Shown here: in pieces, positions 17,190 to 29,035 of the stretch
Layout: the number at the start of each line of letters is the position of its first letter
Numbering within the stretch: the stretch's first letter is position 1
Assembly: GCA_965261925.1 (NCBI GenBank)
Contig: OZ253486.1
Coordinates: forward strand, 1,922,001 to 1,986,000
DNA from: Bin87 sp965261925
GTDB taxonomy: Bacteria > Chloroflexota > Dehalococcoidia > Lucifugimonadales > UBA3495
Length of the DNA: 64,000 nucleotides
Reading direction: 5' to 3'
The notes under the pieces: model-generated
Databases searched by the model: none
Told to the model about the DNA's origin: nothing
Seen by the model: the letters and a program-made list of their open reading frames with translations, nothing else
Program-made: the position numbers and the translations under genes

Positions 17190-17972
17190 ATGTCGCATCA
17201 GTCTAACTCTTCCGACACAACCCGCTGCCTGCCGGCCACCGATGCCGGCTCCGAAAGCGATCCGATACCCGGCCATGTGGCCATCATCATGGATGGCAAT
17301 GGACGTTGGGCGGAGCGCCAGGGTCTCCCGCGGAAAGCGGGGCATCGGCGCGGGGTGAGCAACATACGCCGGATTGTCGAGTTGTTAGCCAAGCGTGGGG
17401 TCAAGGTAGTTACGCTCTACGCCTTCTCAACAGAAAACTGGCGACGACCCACCGATGAGGTGGACGGTCTGATGGAAATTCTGGCGGAAGAGATCGAGCC
17501 GCAGACCCGGGAACTGCACAAAGCAGGCGTTAGGTTGGTCCACTTGGGCGACACGCGCCCGCTGGATCCGGCACTCCAGGATGCGATACGGCGAGCTCAG
17601 GCCACCACCGAGCAGAATGTGGGTATCACGGTCAACGTCGCTTTCAACTACGGCGGTCGGTACGAAATTCTGCAAGCAGTGAGGCGGATGTTGGCTGACG
17701 GAGTGGATCCCGAGTCGGTGAACGAATCGCTGTTCAGCCGGTACCTGTACACCGACGGTTGCCCCGATCCGGACCTGATCATACGTACCGGCGGTGAGCA
17801 GCGGCTCAGCAACTTCCTCATCTGGCAGGCCGCTTACAGCGAGTATTACCACACGCCAGTGCTTTGGCCGGACCTGGATGCGGGAGAGCTGGATCGCGCT
17901 CTTAGCGCCTACGGTCAGCGGCAGAGGCGGTACGGCTCCCTGGACAACCAGGATATTCCTTCGGGAGCGTAG
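17190..17972 (+). CDS. uppS: Isoprenyl transferase (undecaprenyl diphosphate synthase)
   Basis: A 260-residue cis-prenyltransferase. HVAIIMDGNGRWAERQGLPR carries the catalytic Asp and the substrate loop; TLYAFSTENWRRP, FNYGGRYEI and DLIIRTGGEQRLSNFLIWQ complete the family pattern, including the C-terminal Arg and WQxxY(S/T)E. Start at 17190 (MSHQSN) is chosen, giving a usual length; the upstream frame from 17091 has a repetitive sequence and no ribosome site. Makes C55-PP for cell envelope glycan assembly. Its stop is 5 bp before cdsA. Confidence 0.94.
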   Translation: MSHQSNSSDTTRCLPATDAGSESDPIPGHVAIIMDGNGRWAERQGLPRKAGHRRGVSNIRRIVELLAKRGVKVVTLYAFSTENWRRPTDEVDGLMEILAEEIEPQTRELHKAGVRLVHLGDTRPLDPALQDAIRRAQATTEQNVGITVNVAFNYGGRYEILQAVRRMLADGVDPESVNESLFSRYLYTDGCPDPDLIIRTGGEQRLSNFLIWQAAYSEYYHTPVLWPDLDAGELDRALSAYGQRQRRYGSLDNQDIPSGA

Positions 17973-17977
17973 GACGG

Positions 17978-19054
17978 GTGCTGTTCCATCGGGTTCTGAC
18001 TGCCCTGGTGGGCGTGCCCGTAGTGCTGGCAGGCGTATGGTTCGGCCCGCCGTGGATCACCGTCCTGGCGGTTGTCGCTGCGATCATCGGGGTGAGGGAG
18101 GCGTATCGGCTGTATCCCACTTCCACGCGGACGCCGGAAGACGATGGCATCGAGGATACGCCACTACCCGTCGAAGATACGCCATTTCCCGCAGAGGATA
18201 CGCCACTACCCGTGCTGTTGGGTGGCGCATGGGCCGTGGCGTTGGTGCTGGCCGGAGAACTGGCGGTGCGGCCGGCGGATTTCGGGTGGGCAGTTCTGGG
18301 TATATGCGCCGTCGGTATGGTCGTGGCCGGGTTGTGGATGATCGCCGCATGGCACGGGCAGCGCCCGGTGGCCGCGGCGGGCTATTTGGTCCTGTCACCG
18401 GTCTACATCGGAGGAGCGTTGGCGTGCGCTACCGCGCTTCGCGGAATAGACGGATTGCCCAGGATATGGAGGGCGAAAGCAGACAGCCAGGCACCTTCCA
18501 TATCTCTACCCCCGTCGATAGAAGACGATGGGATCAGTGAACCCTTTGAAATCGCTCCCGACATCCCGGCGGGCGATGGCGGGTTTTGGCTCCTGCCTGA
18601 CATAACCGGCCCTGATTTGGCACAGGAGGCCGCCGTTCTCACGGAAACCGGCTGCTGGTGGCTGCTGTTGGCGATCCTCACCGTGTATGCCGCGGACACC
18701 GGCGCGTACGCCGCAGGTCGGCTCTTCGGCAGGCATCGCATGGCCCCGAGCATCAGCCCGGGGAAGACGTGGGAAGGAACCGCCGGAGGAATGCTGGCTG
18801 CGGTGATAACCGCGGTGGTGATTGGAGGGCTGTTTCCGCTGAAATTGGAGATTTGGCAGCTGGTGACGATCGGTGTTATTTTAGGCACCCTATCGCCGAT
18901 CGGCGATCTGTTGGAATCCAAGGTCAAACGCTTGGCGGATGCCAAGGACTCAGGCAATCTGTTTCCCGGCCACGGCGGGATGTTGGATCGCTTGGACAGT
19001 ATTCTCCCGTGTTTAATAGTGGTTTACGTTCTGGCGGCCGTGAGTACCCCCTAA
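17978..19054 (+). CDS. cdsA: Phosphatidate cytidylyltransferase with a repeat-bearing loop
   Basis: A 358-residue integral membrane enzyme making CDP-diacylglycerol. The C-terminal signature is intact: ISPGKTWEGTAGGM, GDLLESKVKRLADAKDSG and FPGHGGMLDRLDS. It is about 80-100 residues longer than typical CdsA because of two polar insertions: residues 48-79 with three copies of the heptad EDTPLPV (18152-18214), and about residues 165-210 between membrane segments. GTG start at 17978, 5 bp after uppS. Confidence 0.9.
   Translation: MLFHRVLTALVGVPVVLAGVWFGPPWITVLAVVAAIIGVREAYRLYPTSTRTPEDDGIEDTPLPVEDTPFPAEDTPLPVLLGGAWAVALVLAGELAVRPADFGWAVLGICAVGMVVAGLWMIAAWHGQRPVAAAGYLVLSPVYIGGALACATALRGIDGLPRIWRAKADSQAPSISLPPSIEDDGISEPFEIAPDIPAGDGGFWLLPDITGPDLAQEAAVLTETGCWWLLLAILTVYAADTGAYAAGRLFGRHRMAPSISPGKTWEGTAGGMLAAVITAVVIGGLFPLKLEIWQLVTIGVILGTLSPIGDLLESKVKRLADAKDSGNLFPGHGGMLDRLDSILPCLIVVYVLAAVSTP
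18152..18214 (+). repeat. 3 x 21-bp in-frame tandem repeat in cdsA
   Basis: Units at 18152-18172, 18173-18193 and 18194-18214 encode EDTPLPV, EDTPFPA and EDTPLPV. The unit length is a multiple of three, so copy number can vary without breaking cdsA. Confidence 0.85.
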
Positions 19055-19076
19055 TGACTGACCCGGAAGCGAATAC

Positions 19077-20204
<1,128 letters not shown>

Positions 20205-20225
20205 CCGGCCTGGCGACCCAAAGCT

Positions 20226-21623
20226 ATGGATACGTGGATAATCGCGGTGGCATCGTTCGTGCCGATGTTGCTGCTCCTGGTGGTGGTGCACGAACTGGGG
20301 CACTTCTGGTCGGCCAAGGCCTTTGGGATCAAGGTGCTCGAGTTTGGCGTGGGGTATCCGCCACGGGCCGTCAGCATCTACACCGGCCGAACCGAAACAC
20401 TGCTCACTCCCGGCACCGTCTGCCTCAACGCTTCCATCGGCGCCGTGCGGCCAGGCCAGGTGATCCGCGTTCTATCCGGTGAAAATCCCGAGGGCCAACT
20501 GGTAGCTCACTTTATCGAGCTGCCCGAATCGGGTCGGTGGGGAGGATTGCTTCAATCTCTTGTTGGGTTGGCGGGCTTTGGCCGGGGACCTCAATCCGAG
20601 AGCAATCCAGGACAAATCGCGCGCAGACGGTTGGACGACGTGCAGACGGATGAGTACCTCCGCCACGAGGGACGTGTTCGAGAGGTGTTGCCGGATCGCA
20701 TCGTGCTGGCCGATATGATCTACTCCGTCAACTGGCTGCCGTTGGGCGGGTTTGTGAGGCTATCGGGCGAAAACAACCCGGCGGCGCCCGGCAGCCTGGC
20801 ACGCCGGGGTGTCGGTCAAAGGGCGATCGTCCTGGCGGCCGGGTCAGCGATGAACGCGCTTTTCCCCATAGTGGCGTTTGCCATTATGTTCATGGTCCCG
20901 CACACGGAAATGGTAGGGGGATCCGCGGAAATCACATCGGTTGCGCCAAACTCACCGGCGGAAGCAGCGGGTCTGTTTGCCGGAGACCGTGTCCTGCAAG
21001 TGGGCGACCATCCCTCGGGTACACCGCAAGAATTGCCCAGAGAGGTCCATCTCTCCGCCGGTACCGAGATGACCTGGATCATCGAACGGGACGGGCAGCG
21101 ACAGGTGGCCCAGGTGACACCGCGTGTGAACCCGCCTCCGGGTGAGGGCGCTGTTGGGATCACATTTGCCATAGTGGACCAACAGGAGGTCCGGCGAATT
21201 GAACCTCCATGGACTGCCGCCCGCCTCGGGGTGACCAGCACATGGGACATGCTGACCCTGATGGGGAGAGAGATCCGAGGCTGGTTCGGCGGCGGCCGGG
21301 GACCGGAACTGAGCGGACCCATCGGTATCGCACAGATCACCGGGGAGGTAACCCGCCAGGGCGGCCTCGAGGGGTGGGTGCTGGTGGCTATTCTGTTGAG
21401 CATCAACCTGGCGGTGCTGAACATACTTCCGATTCCGATGCTGGACGGCGGGCGTCTCCTGTTCGTATTCATCGAGTGGGTCCGCGGAGGCAAACGCGTG
21501 CCCTCCGAAAAAGAAGGATTGGTCCATCTGATCGGGTTCGTGGCTCTGTTGGCCCTGGTGATCGCTATCTCCGCCAATGACATAATACGGTTGGTGAGAG
21601 GCATATCCCCGCTGGGTGGATGA
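20226..21623 (+). CDS. rseP: RIP site-2 metalloprotease (RseP-like) with a large insertion
   Basis: A 465-residue intramembrane zinc protease. HELGH near residue 21 binds zinc; the third ligand is in LNILPIPMLDGGRLLF near 400; a PDZ domain spans about 225-310 (SPAEAAGLFAGDRVLQVGD). In ordinary homologues the membrane-reentrant YS(L/V)NWxPLGGFV follows soon after HELGH. Here about 107 residues (about 58-165) are inserted before YSVNWLPLGGFVRLSGE. The insertion is soluble-looking, not membrane-like. Last gene of the rpsB run. Confidence 0.92.
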   Translation: MDTWIIAVASFVPMLLLLVVVHELGHFWSAKAFGIKVLEFGVGYPPRAVSIYTGRTETLLTPGTVCLNASIGAVRPGQVIRVLSGENPEGQLVAHFIELPESGRWGGLLQSLVGLAGFGRGPQSESNPGQIARRRLDDVQTDEYLRHEGRVREVLPDRIVLADMIYSVNWLPLGGFVRLSGENNPAAPGSLARRGVGQRAIVLAAGSAMNALFPIVAFAIMFMVPHTEMVGGSAEITSVAPNSPAEAAGLFAGDRVLQVGDHPSGTPQELPREVHLSAGTEMTWIIERDGQRQVAQVTPRVNPPPGEGAVGITFAIVDQQEVRRIEPPWTAARLGVTSTWDMLTLMGREIRGWFGGGRGPELSGPIGIAQITGEVTRQGGLEGWVLVAILLSINLAVLNILPIPMLDGGRLLFVFIEWVRGGKRVPSEKEGLVHLIGFVALLALVIAISANDIIRLVRGISPLGG

Positions 21624-21879
21624 CCCACTGACTCCAGCCAGGCGGGCGGTCCAAGATAGGGGACGGGTCTCCGCTGTGTTCAGCACGCTGGTCCGTCGGA
21701 CTCCGTCAAAATTCATTCACGGGCGGATTGCGGCTCCGTGACTGGCCCGTCTGCCATCGCCGGAGCGGGTGGGATTCTCCAATGCCGACGGGTTCCGCGG
21801 CCAGGCAACGAGAGGATGCGCGCTCAGCCAGGACTGCTTACAGCGTGCTGGCGTGGGGCCCGGTAGTTGCGCGATCCAG

Positions 21880-21916
21880 AAAAAGTGCGGCCCCCGCGTC
21901 TTTGACACAGGGGCCG
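21880..21916 (-). terminator. Intrinsic terminator of the dienelactone hydrolase gene
   Basis: On the minus strand: CGGCCCC T GTGTC AAA GACGC G GGGGCCG, then CACTTTTT. The stem is about 12 pairs with one internal mismatch. It lies 26 bp after the hydrolase stop. The rest of the 21624-21941 gap shows no gene. Confidence 0.8.
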
Positions 21917-21941
21917 TCAACAGGCGCCGTTGTGGTTTCGC

Positions 21942-22730
21942 TTACTTCAAATGCTCGTTGAAGAATGCTACGGTGCGCGCCTGAGCGTCGTCAGCGGCAG
22001 CTTGGTCATAGCTGTCGCGGTCGTTGCAGTTGAAACCGTGGCCGGCGCCGGAATACATCTTGAAGTCGTAGGACTTCCCGGCTGCATCCAACGCTGCTTC
22101 GATTTGAGAAACGTCCGCCGGCGTGGGGTTGCCGTCGGTCTCGCCGAAGTTGCCCATCAGCGGGATGCTGATGTTGCCGGTGCCGTCGATGGGGGTCACA
22201 CCATCGCTGTACGGGGCCAGTATGGCGCCACCGTAGTAGCACACGCCAGCGGACAGACCGGAACAAGAGCTAGCGGCCAGGTAAACCACGCGCCCACCCA
22301 TGCAGTATCCGACTATCCCGATGTTCTGGCCGCGGGTTCGCGGGTAGGTGCGCTGCAGGTAGTCGATCGTTGCGTTGATGTCGGCGATAATCCCCTGCCC
22401 TGTCAGCGCCGGCATGTAGGTGTTGACCGCGGCGTCAAAATCGTCCGGCGTGTAGCCCAGCATTGGGTTGGGGTTGCGCTCGTTGCGGTGGAACAGGGCC
22501 GGAGCAACGGCCACGTAACCCTCGGCGGCGAAGCCGTCGGCTACCTTCTGGATGTGCTGGTTAGCGCCAAACGCTTCCTGCACGACGATGATGGCCGGCA
22601 AGCTCGTACCGGCGCTGGGCGGTGGGAAGCTCACATAAGCGGCCATATCGCCGGCTTCAGCGATATTGGCGCCCGATTCGCGTTCGTCCGTGGCTTCAGG
22701 CATTCGGATGTTTTCCCAGAACGACGGCAT
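21942..22730 (-). CDS. Dienelactone hydrolase family protein
   Basis: A 262-residue alpha/beta hydrolase of the dienelactone hydrolase type. The Cys nucleophile is in GIVGYCMGGRVVY, the acid in GNFGETDGNP and the His in SGAGHGFNC. The oxyanion Glu region is VVQEAFGAN, close to the family form. Start at 22730 is preceded by GGAGGAGGAAATACT; the longer frame has no ribosome site. Opens lactone rings such as dienelactone from aromatic degradation, though many homologues act on other esters. Followed by a strong terminator. Confidence 0.87.
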   Translation of the reverse strand: MPSFWENIRMPEATDERESGANIAEAGDMAAYVSFPPPSAGTSLPAIIVVQEAFGANQHIQKVADGFAAEGYVAVAPALFHRNERNPNPMLGYTPDDFDAAVNTYMPALTGQGIIADINATIDYLQRTYPRTRGQNIGIVGYCMGGRVVYLAASSCSGLSAGVCYYGGAILAPYSDGVTPIDGTGNISIPLMGNFGETDGNPTPADVSQIEAALDAAGKSYDFKMYSGAGHGFNCNDRDSYDQAAADDAQARTVAFFNEHLK

Positions 22731-23040
22731 AGTATTTCCTCCTCCATTGGTTGCGCGAACTACAGTGATACGGCGGCTCGCCGGTGGCATAGCACGCTCG
22801 TCCGCGAGCCGTATCTTTCGTGCGCCGGAATTGTAACAAAGGATTGCGGGCCAAACAAGCGTGTTGCCGCCACGAGGCGGCGGCGCGGACTGGCAGTCGA
22901 AGGGGAAACCTTGTCAGGGAGGGAACCTCGTCAGGTGGCGAAGCCGACCGGCCCGGCCCCGGCCTCGCCCTTGGGGAAACGACAGTTGCGGCGTCGATGT
23001 CCCAACGGTCGGCGCGGCCGGCATCGGTATAACCGATGGC

Positions 23041-24324
23041 TTACGCAGCGCGGCGCCGGCGGCCGATGAAATCTGCAATCCACATCGCGCAAACTGACGC
23101 GACGGTCAGGATTGCAGACAGGACAAACGCCTGCACGTAGTCGCCCTGAAGGTCGAACATCAAGCCGGCCATGATCGGCCCCAGAAAGATTGCCGCTCCG
23201 CGTCCCATTTCGACAAACCCCATCACGGTACCCAGGGACTCGCTGGGGAAGATGTCCGCGGCCTTGGCTCCAATTATCAGGCCACTGATGCCGTCCGTAA
23301 TGCCGGCCAGGCCCACATACACCGCCAACGGCCAAAAACTCGCACCGTCGCCCAGCCAAAGCACCAGGAGCACGGCTCCCGCGGCAACGCTCATGCCGAC
23401 GGTATAAACCGATTCCCGTCCCCAGCGGTCGGTAGCCAGCCCCATCAGAGGGCGAGCGAACACGCTGACCAATCCCACTGCGCCCAGAGTGTTCGCGGCC
23501 GTTTGTATGCTGTAACCCGCCAGAACGAAAAACGTGACCAGGTGAACGCGTATCATCTGTGTACCGGTGGACCCGAACACGCGGGTTAGCACCAGCATCC
23601 ACAATGCGCTGTCGCGGACTGCGTTGCCCAAGGTTGGCGCCTCCCGTGCTCCACTCGGGGCAGGGCGGGCGCCCTGACTTTCTGTCCCGGTCTGGGGTTC
23701 CGTGGCGTCTTTTGGCGCCAACGGCACGGGTCCGGTTTCCGGGAGGCGGCGCTGAAACAAAACGTTGGGCAAGGCGACCAGCACGGCGAAGATGACGCCG
23801 AAGATGCGGTAAGCCCAACGCCAGCCTACCTCGGTGGTCAAGACCCCGGCCAGAGGGGCGAAAATCGCCTGGCCAATAGGGTTGCCGCTGTCCGCCAGGC
23901 CCAGCATGCGGCCGCGAGTCCGGGGAAACCACGGAGCGACGGTTGCGGTCATCGAAAAGGATGAGATGGCAGTGTGTCCGATCCCGGCGAAAACGCTGTA
24001 AACGATGAACATCTGCCACAGCTCGGTGGTGTAGCTGGACGCAACCCAGCCGAAAAGGATGCATAGTCCCGCCAGTGGGAAGAGGACACGAGCCCCCCAT
24101 CTATCCAACAGGATGCCGAGAAATGGAGCGCAGATAGCGCCTATCAGTCCGGCGAGGGAAAAGACCGCTGAGGTATAGGTCGCGCTGCGGCCGAAGGCGT
24201 CTTTCAGGGCATTGAAATAAACGGCCTCGCTGTTTTTGGTACCGCCCTCGACGGTAAGGTTTCCCAGTGACAGTACGAAAATCACCCAGCCGTAGTGAAG
24301 GCGGTTGCGAGCTGCCCTCAACAT
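23041..24324 (-). CDS. MFS transporter
   Basis: A 427-residue major facilitator superfamily permease with about 12 membrane segments. The loop 2-3 motif is GILLDRWGARVLFPLAG, and the corresponding C-half motif is GLATDRWGRESVY, showing the usual two six-helix halves. A polar Pro/Gly/Thr-rich central loop (about residues 200-235) joins them. LADSGNPIGQAIFAPLAG is typical of oxalate/monocarboxylate-like MFS. Substrate unknown. A small hairpin (23022-23038) follows the stop but lacks a T-run. Confidence 0.85.
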   Translation of the reverse strand: MLRAARNRLHYGWVIFVLSLGNLTVEGGTKNSEAVYFNALKDAFGRSATYTSAVFSLAGLIGAICAPFLGILLDRWGARVLFPLAGLCILFGWVASSYTTELWQMFIVYSVFAGIGHTAISSFSMTATVAPWFPRTRGRMLGLADSGNPIGQAIFAPLAGVLTTEVGWRWAYRIFGVIFAVLVALPNVLFQRRLPETGPVPLAPKDATEPQTGTESQGARPAPSGAREAPTLGNAVRDSALWMLVLTRVFGSTGTQMIRVHLVTFFVLAGYSIQTAANTLGAVGLVSVFARPLMGLATDRWGRESVYTVGMSVAAGAVLLVLWLGDGASFWPLAVYVGLAGITDGISGLIIGAKAADIFPSESLGTVMGFVEMGRGAAIFLGPIMAGLMFDLQGDYVQAFVLSAILTVASVCAMWIADFIGRRRRAA

Positions 24325-24564
24325 GCGTGGGGTCGTGCCCGCCTGGCGTGATGGGTGAGTGGGAATTTCCTTTGTCCGAAGCCGGTCCCGTAGCAGAATT
24401 CGAAGCCTGTGCGGTGCATCGGGCGATTATACACAGCCTCACGCGGGGGCCTGAGGGTTACGCCGGATACGGGGTGGGTCCGCATGCCCGGGGGACAGGT
24501 GAATCGGTCTCGGGGGTACGCGGGTTGTTTGGACCGGGATCGAATCCGAAAGCGGGATTCCCGC

Positions 24565-25809
24565 TCACTCGGTGGAGGAGGCGGTACGGCTGGATAGCCC
24601 GTGCCGCATGGTCAGCCCGGCAGCGCACAAGGAAAGGGAAGCGAAGCTGATCACCATCAGAACCAACCTGAGGTCGCCAGTCAGTTCCTGAAGCAGTCCC
24701 GTAACCAGCGGTCCCAGCGTTATTCCCGCGGAGCTCATCATTTGAATGAACGCCAGGCTGACAGCGATTTCTCGCGGGCGAATACCGGAAAGATTGAACG
24801 GGACCGAATAAAGCACCGGCCAGAATCCCCAGGCGATGCCATTGACGAATGTCAATGCCAGCAACGCTGGAATGGATCCTGTCATTGTCATGGCCGCGAA
24901 AGTTGCGGCCATGGTGACTCCGGTGCCGAGCAAGATCGTTCGGCCCTGGTCCGAGTTCATGACCAACCACCCAAACCCCAAACCGCTAACGCCGCCCATG
25001 AAAATTCCCAGAGCCAAAATGCCGCCCGACCACATCAGCGGCATCTGGTAGGTATCCAACATGAGGGTGGGATAGAAACTCAAAAACCCGGACCAGGCAG
25101 CCGTGGCTCCCACGAACCCCAGGCCGCCAATCCAAAGATCACGATATCGAAGGGCGCCCCGCAGGACGTTTACGTCCTGAGAACCAAGCCGTCTTCGGTA
25201 CTCGGATGTAACCCGCTCCTTGCCGAACACGACCCAGAGGACTGACATCCCGCCGAACAGCGCTGCGAACCAAAGGAGTGTGCGGCGCCAGTCATCGCCT
25301 AGAGCCGCCAGTATGAACGGAGACGCCGCGACGCCCCCGCCTACCACCAGACCGAACATGGCGTTGGAAATGCTGTTGACCAACACTACCTGCCTGGCCG
25401 GGAACCATTGTTGGGTCAGCAACGCTCGGGCCGGCTGCCGGGTTACCACGCTGATTCCGAAAGCGATGCGACCGAGTAACAGTAGCGCGAACCCGGGAGC
25501 GAATGCCTGTGACAACAGGAACAGCGTACCCAAGACCATGGTCACGGTGGTGAGGAGTTTTGGGGCGAACCGGGATGCCCACCAACCCACTGGGATGGCC
25601 AGCGCCAGATTCCCCCAGTAGGCGGCGGACCCCAACATGCCCTGTTGCAAAGGAGAGAGGCTCAACTCATCGCTTATCGCGGGCATCAATATCCCGACGG
25701 TTGAAATGATCATGAAGCCGATGACGCTGGAGGTGAGCCAGATGCCCATCACGACCCAACGGTAGGACGGGAAATCTTGAGGCGAATCTTCGGTTGCGAC
25801 GTGGCTCAT
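24565..25809 (-). CDS. MFS transporter
   Basis: A 414-residue major facilitator protein with about 12 hydrophobic segments. WWASRFAPKLLTTVTMVLG is the loop 2-3 region and LGRIAFGISVVTRQPARAL lies in segment 4-5. The N-terminus is cytoplasmic, about 15 polar residues. It is not closely similar to the MFS gene downstream (240 bp apart, same strand), so they are not a recent duplication. Two palindromes lie just upstream of the start. Substrate unknown. Confidence 0.85.
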   Translation of the reverse strand: MSHVATEDSPQDFPSYRWVVMGIWLTSSVIGFMIISTVGILMPAISDELSLSPLQQGMLGSAAYWGNLALAIPVGWWASRFAPKLLTTVTMVLGTLFLLSQAFAPGFALLLLGRIAFGISVVTRQPARALLTQQWFPARQVVLVNSISNAMFGLVVGGGVAASPFILAALGDDWRRTLLWFAALFGGMSVLWVVFGKERVTSEYRRRLGSQDVNVLRGALRYRDLWIGGLGFVGATAAWSGFLSFYPTLMLDTYQMPLMWSGGILALGIFMGGVSGLGFGWLVMNSDQGRTILLGTGVTMAATFAAMTMTGSIPALLALTFVNGIAWGFWPVLYSVPFNLSGIRPREIAVSLAFIQMMSSAGITLGPLVTGLLQELTGDLRLVLMVISFASLSLCAAGLTMRHGLSSRTASSTE

Positions 25810-25826
25810 GTGCTGTACATGGAATT

Positions 25827-25866
25827 CACCGACGAAATTCGTGGTGTCGGGATCACACTGTAGTGT
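25827..25866. promoter_or_regulatory. Paired palindromes upstream of the MFS gene
   Basis: An imperfect palindrome CACCGACGAAATTCGTGGTG (25827-25846) and ACACTGTAGTGT (25855-25866, 5-bp arms) sit 18 and 46 bp upstream of the MFS start. They look like regulator-binding sites, but no regulator gene is adjacent. Confidence 0.35.
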
Positions 25867-26078
25867 ATTCAGGTGGGAGGCAACCGGTCAACGCGCGCGA
25901 AAGACAGGCTCCGGGGGGTTTGGTCCTTGCTCGGGCGAATCCGCGAACGGCGCTTTCCGTCAGTCCGACACGTTGGTCGCCCGGGATTTGCGGTGCGGCT
26001 GGAAGCGCGTCGGCGACGTGGGTGCGGGCTCGCGCCGGCGCCGCCCGTCAGGACCAAATCTTGTAAACGGCCTGGGTA

Positions 26079-26107
26079 TTGACAACGCGGGTGAAAGCGG
26101 CTACAGT
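26079..26107 (+). promoter_or_regulatory. rRNA promoter
   Basis: Consensus TTGACA at 26079-26084, 17-bp spacer, TACAGT at 26102-26107. It lies about 90 bp before the mature 16S 5' end and is the best promoter in the window. Confidence 0.75.
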
Positions 26108-26196
26108 TACGGAACTCACTCGCCGTCGAGGCTCCAAGTCACCGGAAGTGAGGGCTCCTTAACAGCTGAATAGTGGAAGGAAGTAAGTAAGGTTCT

Positions 26197-27710
<1,514 letters not shown>

Positions 27711-27938
27711 AAGGGAGACCAAGTTCGGCGAGCGTTGCTTTATGCGCGCGAACTGGACCACTCCCAGGTCAATCAGCGGACGTTCCCGCCACTCGGGTCT
27801 TCGGTCGAGTCTTTAGACTCCCGGATCCAGAGAACGGGTGCCCTGAGAAAACCGCTGACATCGGCAAATGTGCCGAAACAAATCGCAAATTTCTTATTTC
27901 CTTTCACTATTCAGCCGCTAATGAGAGACGAAATCAAT

Positions 27939-27966
27939 CGGGCCTTTGTATAAAGGCCCGTTTCTT
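27939..27966 (+). terminator. Terminator of the 16S rRNA transcript
   Basis: Perfect 9-bp stem CGGGCCTTT, loop GTAT, AAAGGCCCG (27939-27960), then TTTCTTTT. It lies 229 bp after the 16S 3' end and 16 bp before thiL, so it closes the rRNA unit. Confidence 0.85.
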
Positions 27967-27981
27967 TTGTGTGTTGTGACC

Positions 27982-28995
27982 ATGCGCATCTCGGAACTCG
28001 GCGAATTCGGGCTCATACGTTTGGTCCAGGAATGGACACGCGAGCCCAGTTTTGCAGGTCACGCCGAGCCTCCATCCGCCTTCCGCACCGTGGTTGATAA
28101 CGGCGACGACGCGGCTGCCGTGGTCTTCATCGATGATTGCGTGACCGAACTGTACACGACCGATACCATGGTTGACGGAGTGCATTTCACCGTGGAGTCC
28201 ACGCCGTGGCGTGATTTGGGTTGGAAAGCCATTGCCTCGAACATCAGTGACGTTGCGGCCATGGGTGGGACACCCGCGCTTGCGTTGGTCACGCTGGGCT
28301 TGCCGCCTGCAACGCCGGTCGATGATGTCAAAGAGCTGTACGTCGGAATGACGGAAATTTGTCGGGAATTCGGATCGCGCGTCATTGGCGGTGACATGGT
28401 GAGATCGCCTGTGAGGTTTGTTACGGTAGCGCTGACTGGCATTGCGACTGGCAATCCAATGGTGCGAACAACGGCGAAGCCAGGTCATCTGGTGGGGGTC
28501 ACCGGCACCATAGGTGGGTCGGCGGGTGGGCTGCGGGTGTTGCTGGATCAAAATGGCGTGGCCGGTTGGGCGGCAGATGAACTCAGGGCGATCCACCGCC
28601 GCCCGCGCCCGCATGTACCGGAAGGGCAAACGCTGGTAACCAATGGGGTGGACTCGGCCATGGACGTCAGCGACGGGTTGGCGGATGATCTGGCGAAGTT
28701 GTGCGTCGCCAGCGGGGTGGCATGCGATCTTTGGGCCGAAAAGGTGCCGGCGCACCCGGCGCTTAAAACCGTGTTCCCCGGAGACTGGCTCGACCTGGCG
28801 CTTTACGGCGGGGAGGACTATGTTCTGCTGTTCACTGCGGAACCGCAGGTGATGAGCGCCGTAATGGACCTGTTGCCCGATCACGCGGCGGTCATCGGGG
28901 AGATAACCGATGGACCGGCCGGGACGGTCAACGTATGGGGACCCGATGGTTCCCCCCATCTCCGCGGTGGAGCGGGGTGGGATCACTTCATTTGA
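27982..28995 (+). CDS. thiL: Thiamine-monophosphate kinase
   Basis: A 337-residue PurM-like kinase that phosphorylates thiamine phosphate to thiamine diphosphate. It starts MRISELGEFGLI, and has GDDAAAV, TTDTMVDGVHF, IASNISDVAAMGG with the metal-binding Asp, IGGDMVRSP and DVSDGLADDLAKL. The upstream ATG lies in the terminator hairpin, so 27982 is the likely start, though no strong ribosome site is seen. Its position right after the rRNA terminator means it needs its own promoter or read-through. The stop is 40 bp before tsaE. Confidence 0.93.
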   Translation: MRISELGEFGLIRLVQEWTREPSFAGHAEPPSAFRTVVDNGDDAAAVVFIDDCVTELYTTDTMVDGVHFTVESTPWRDLGWKAIASNISDVAAMGGTPALALVTLGLPPATPVDDVKELYVGMTEICREFGSRVIGGDMVRSPVRFVTVALTGIATGNPMVRTTAKPGHLVGVTGTIGGSAGGLRVLLDQNGVAGWAADELRAIHRRPRPHVPEGQTLVTNGVDSAMDVSDGLADDLAKLCVASGVACDLWAEKVPAHPALKTVFPGDWLDLALYGGEDYVLLFTAEPQVMSAVMDLLPDHAAVIGEITDGPAGTVNVWGPDGSPHLRGGAGWDHFI

Positions 28996-29035
28996 TTGTG
29001 GCCGGCAAACGTATATTGGGGCTGCACATCAGGTC

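Noticed and set aside
21930..23069. 379-codon plus-strand ORF
   Set aside because: It covers the antisense of the dienelactone hydrolase, which has a clear triad and ribosome site on the other strand.
22931..24100. 389-codon minus-strand ORF inside the MFS gene
   Set aside because: Out-of-frame shadow, Arg/Gly-rich, while the MFS frame has all membrane segments.
27934..28986. 350-codon minus-strand ORF
   Set aside because: Antisense of thiL, which has all its family motifs.
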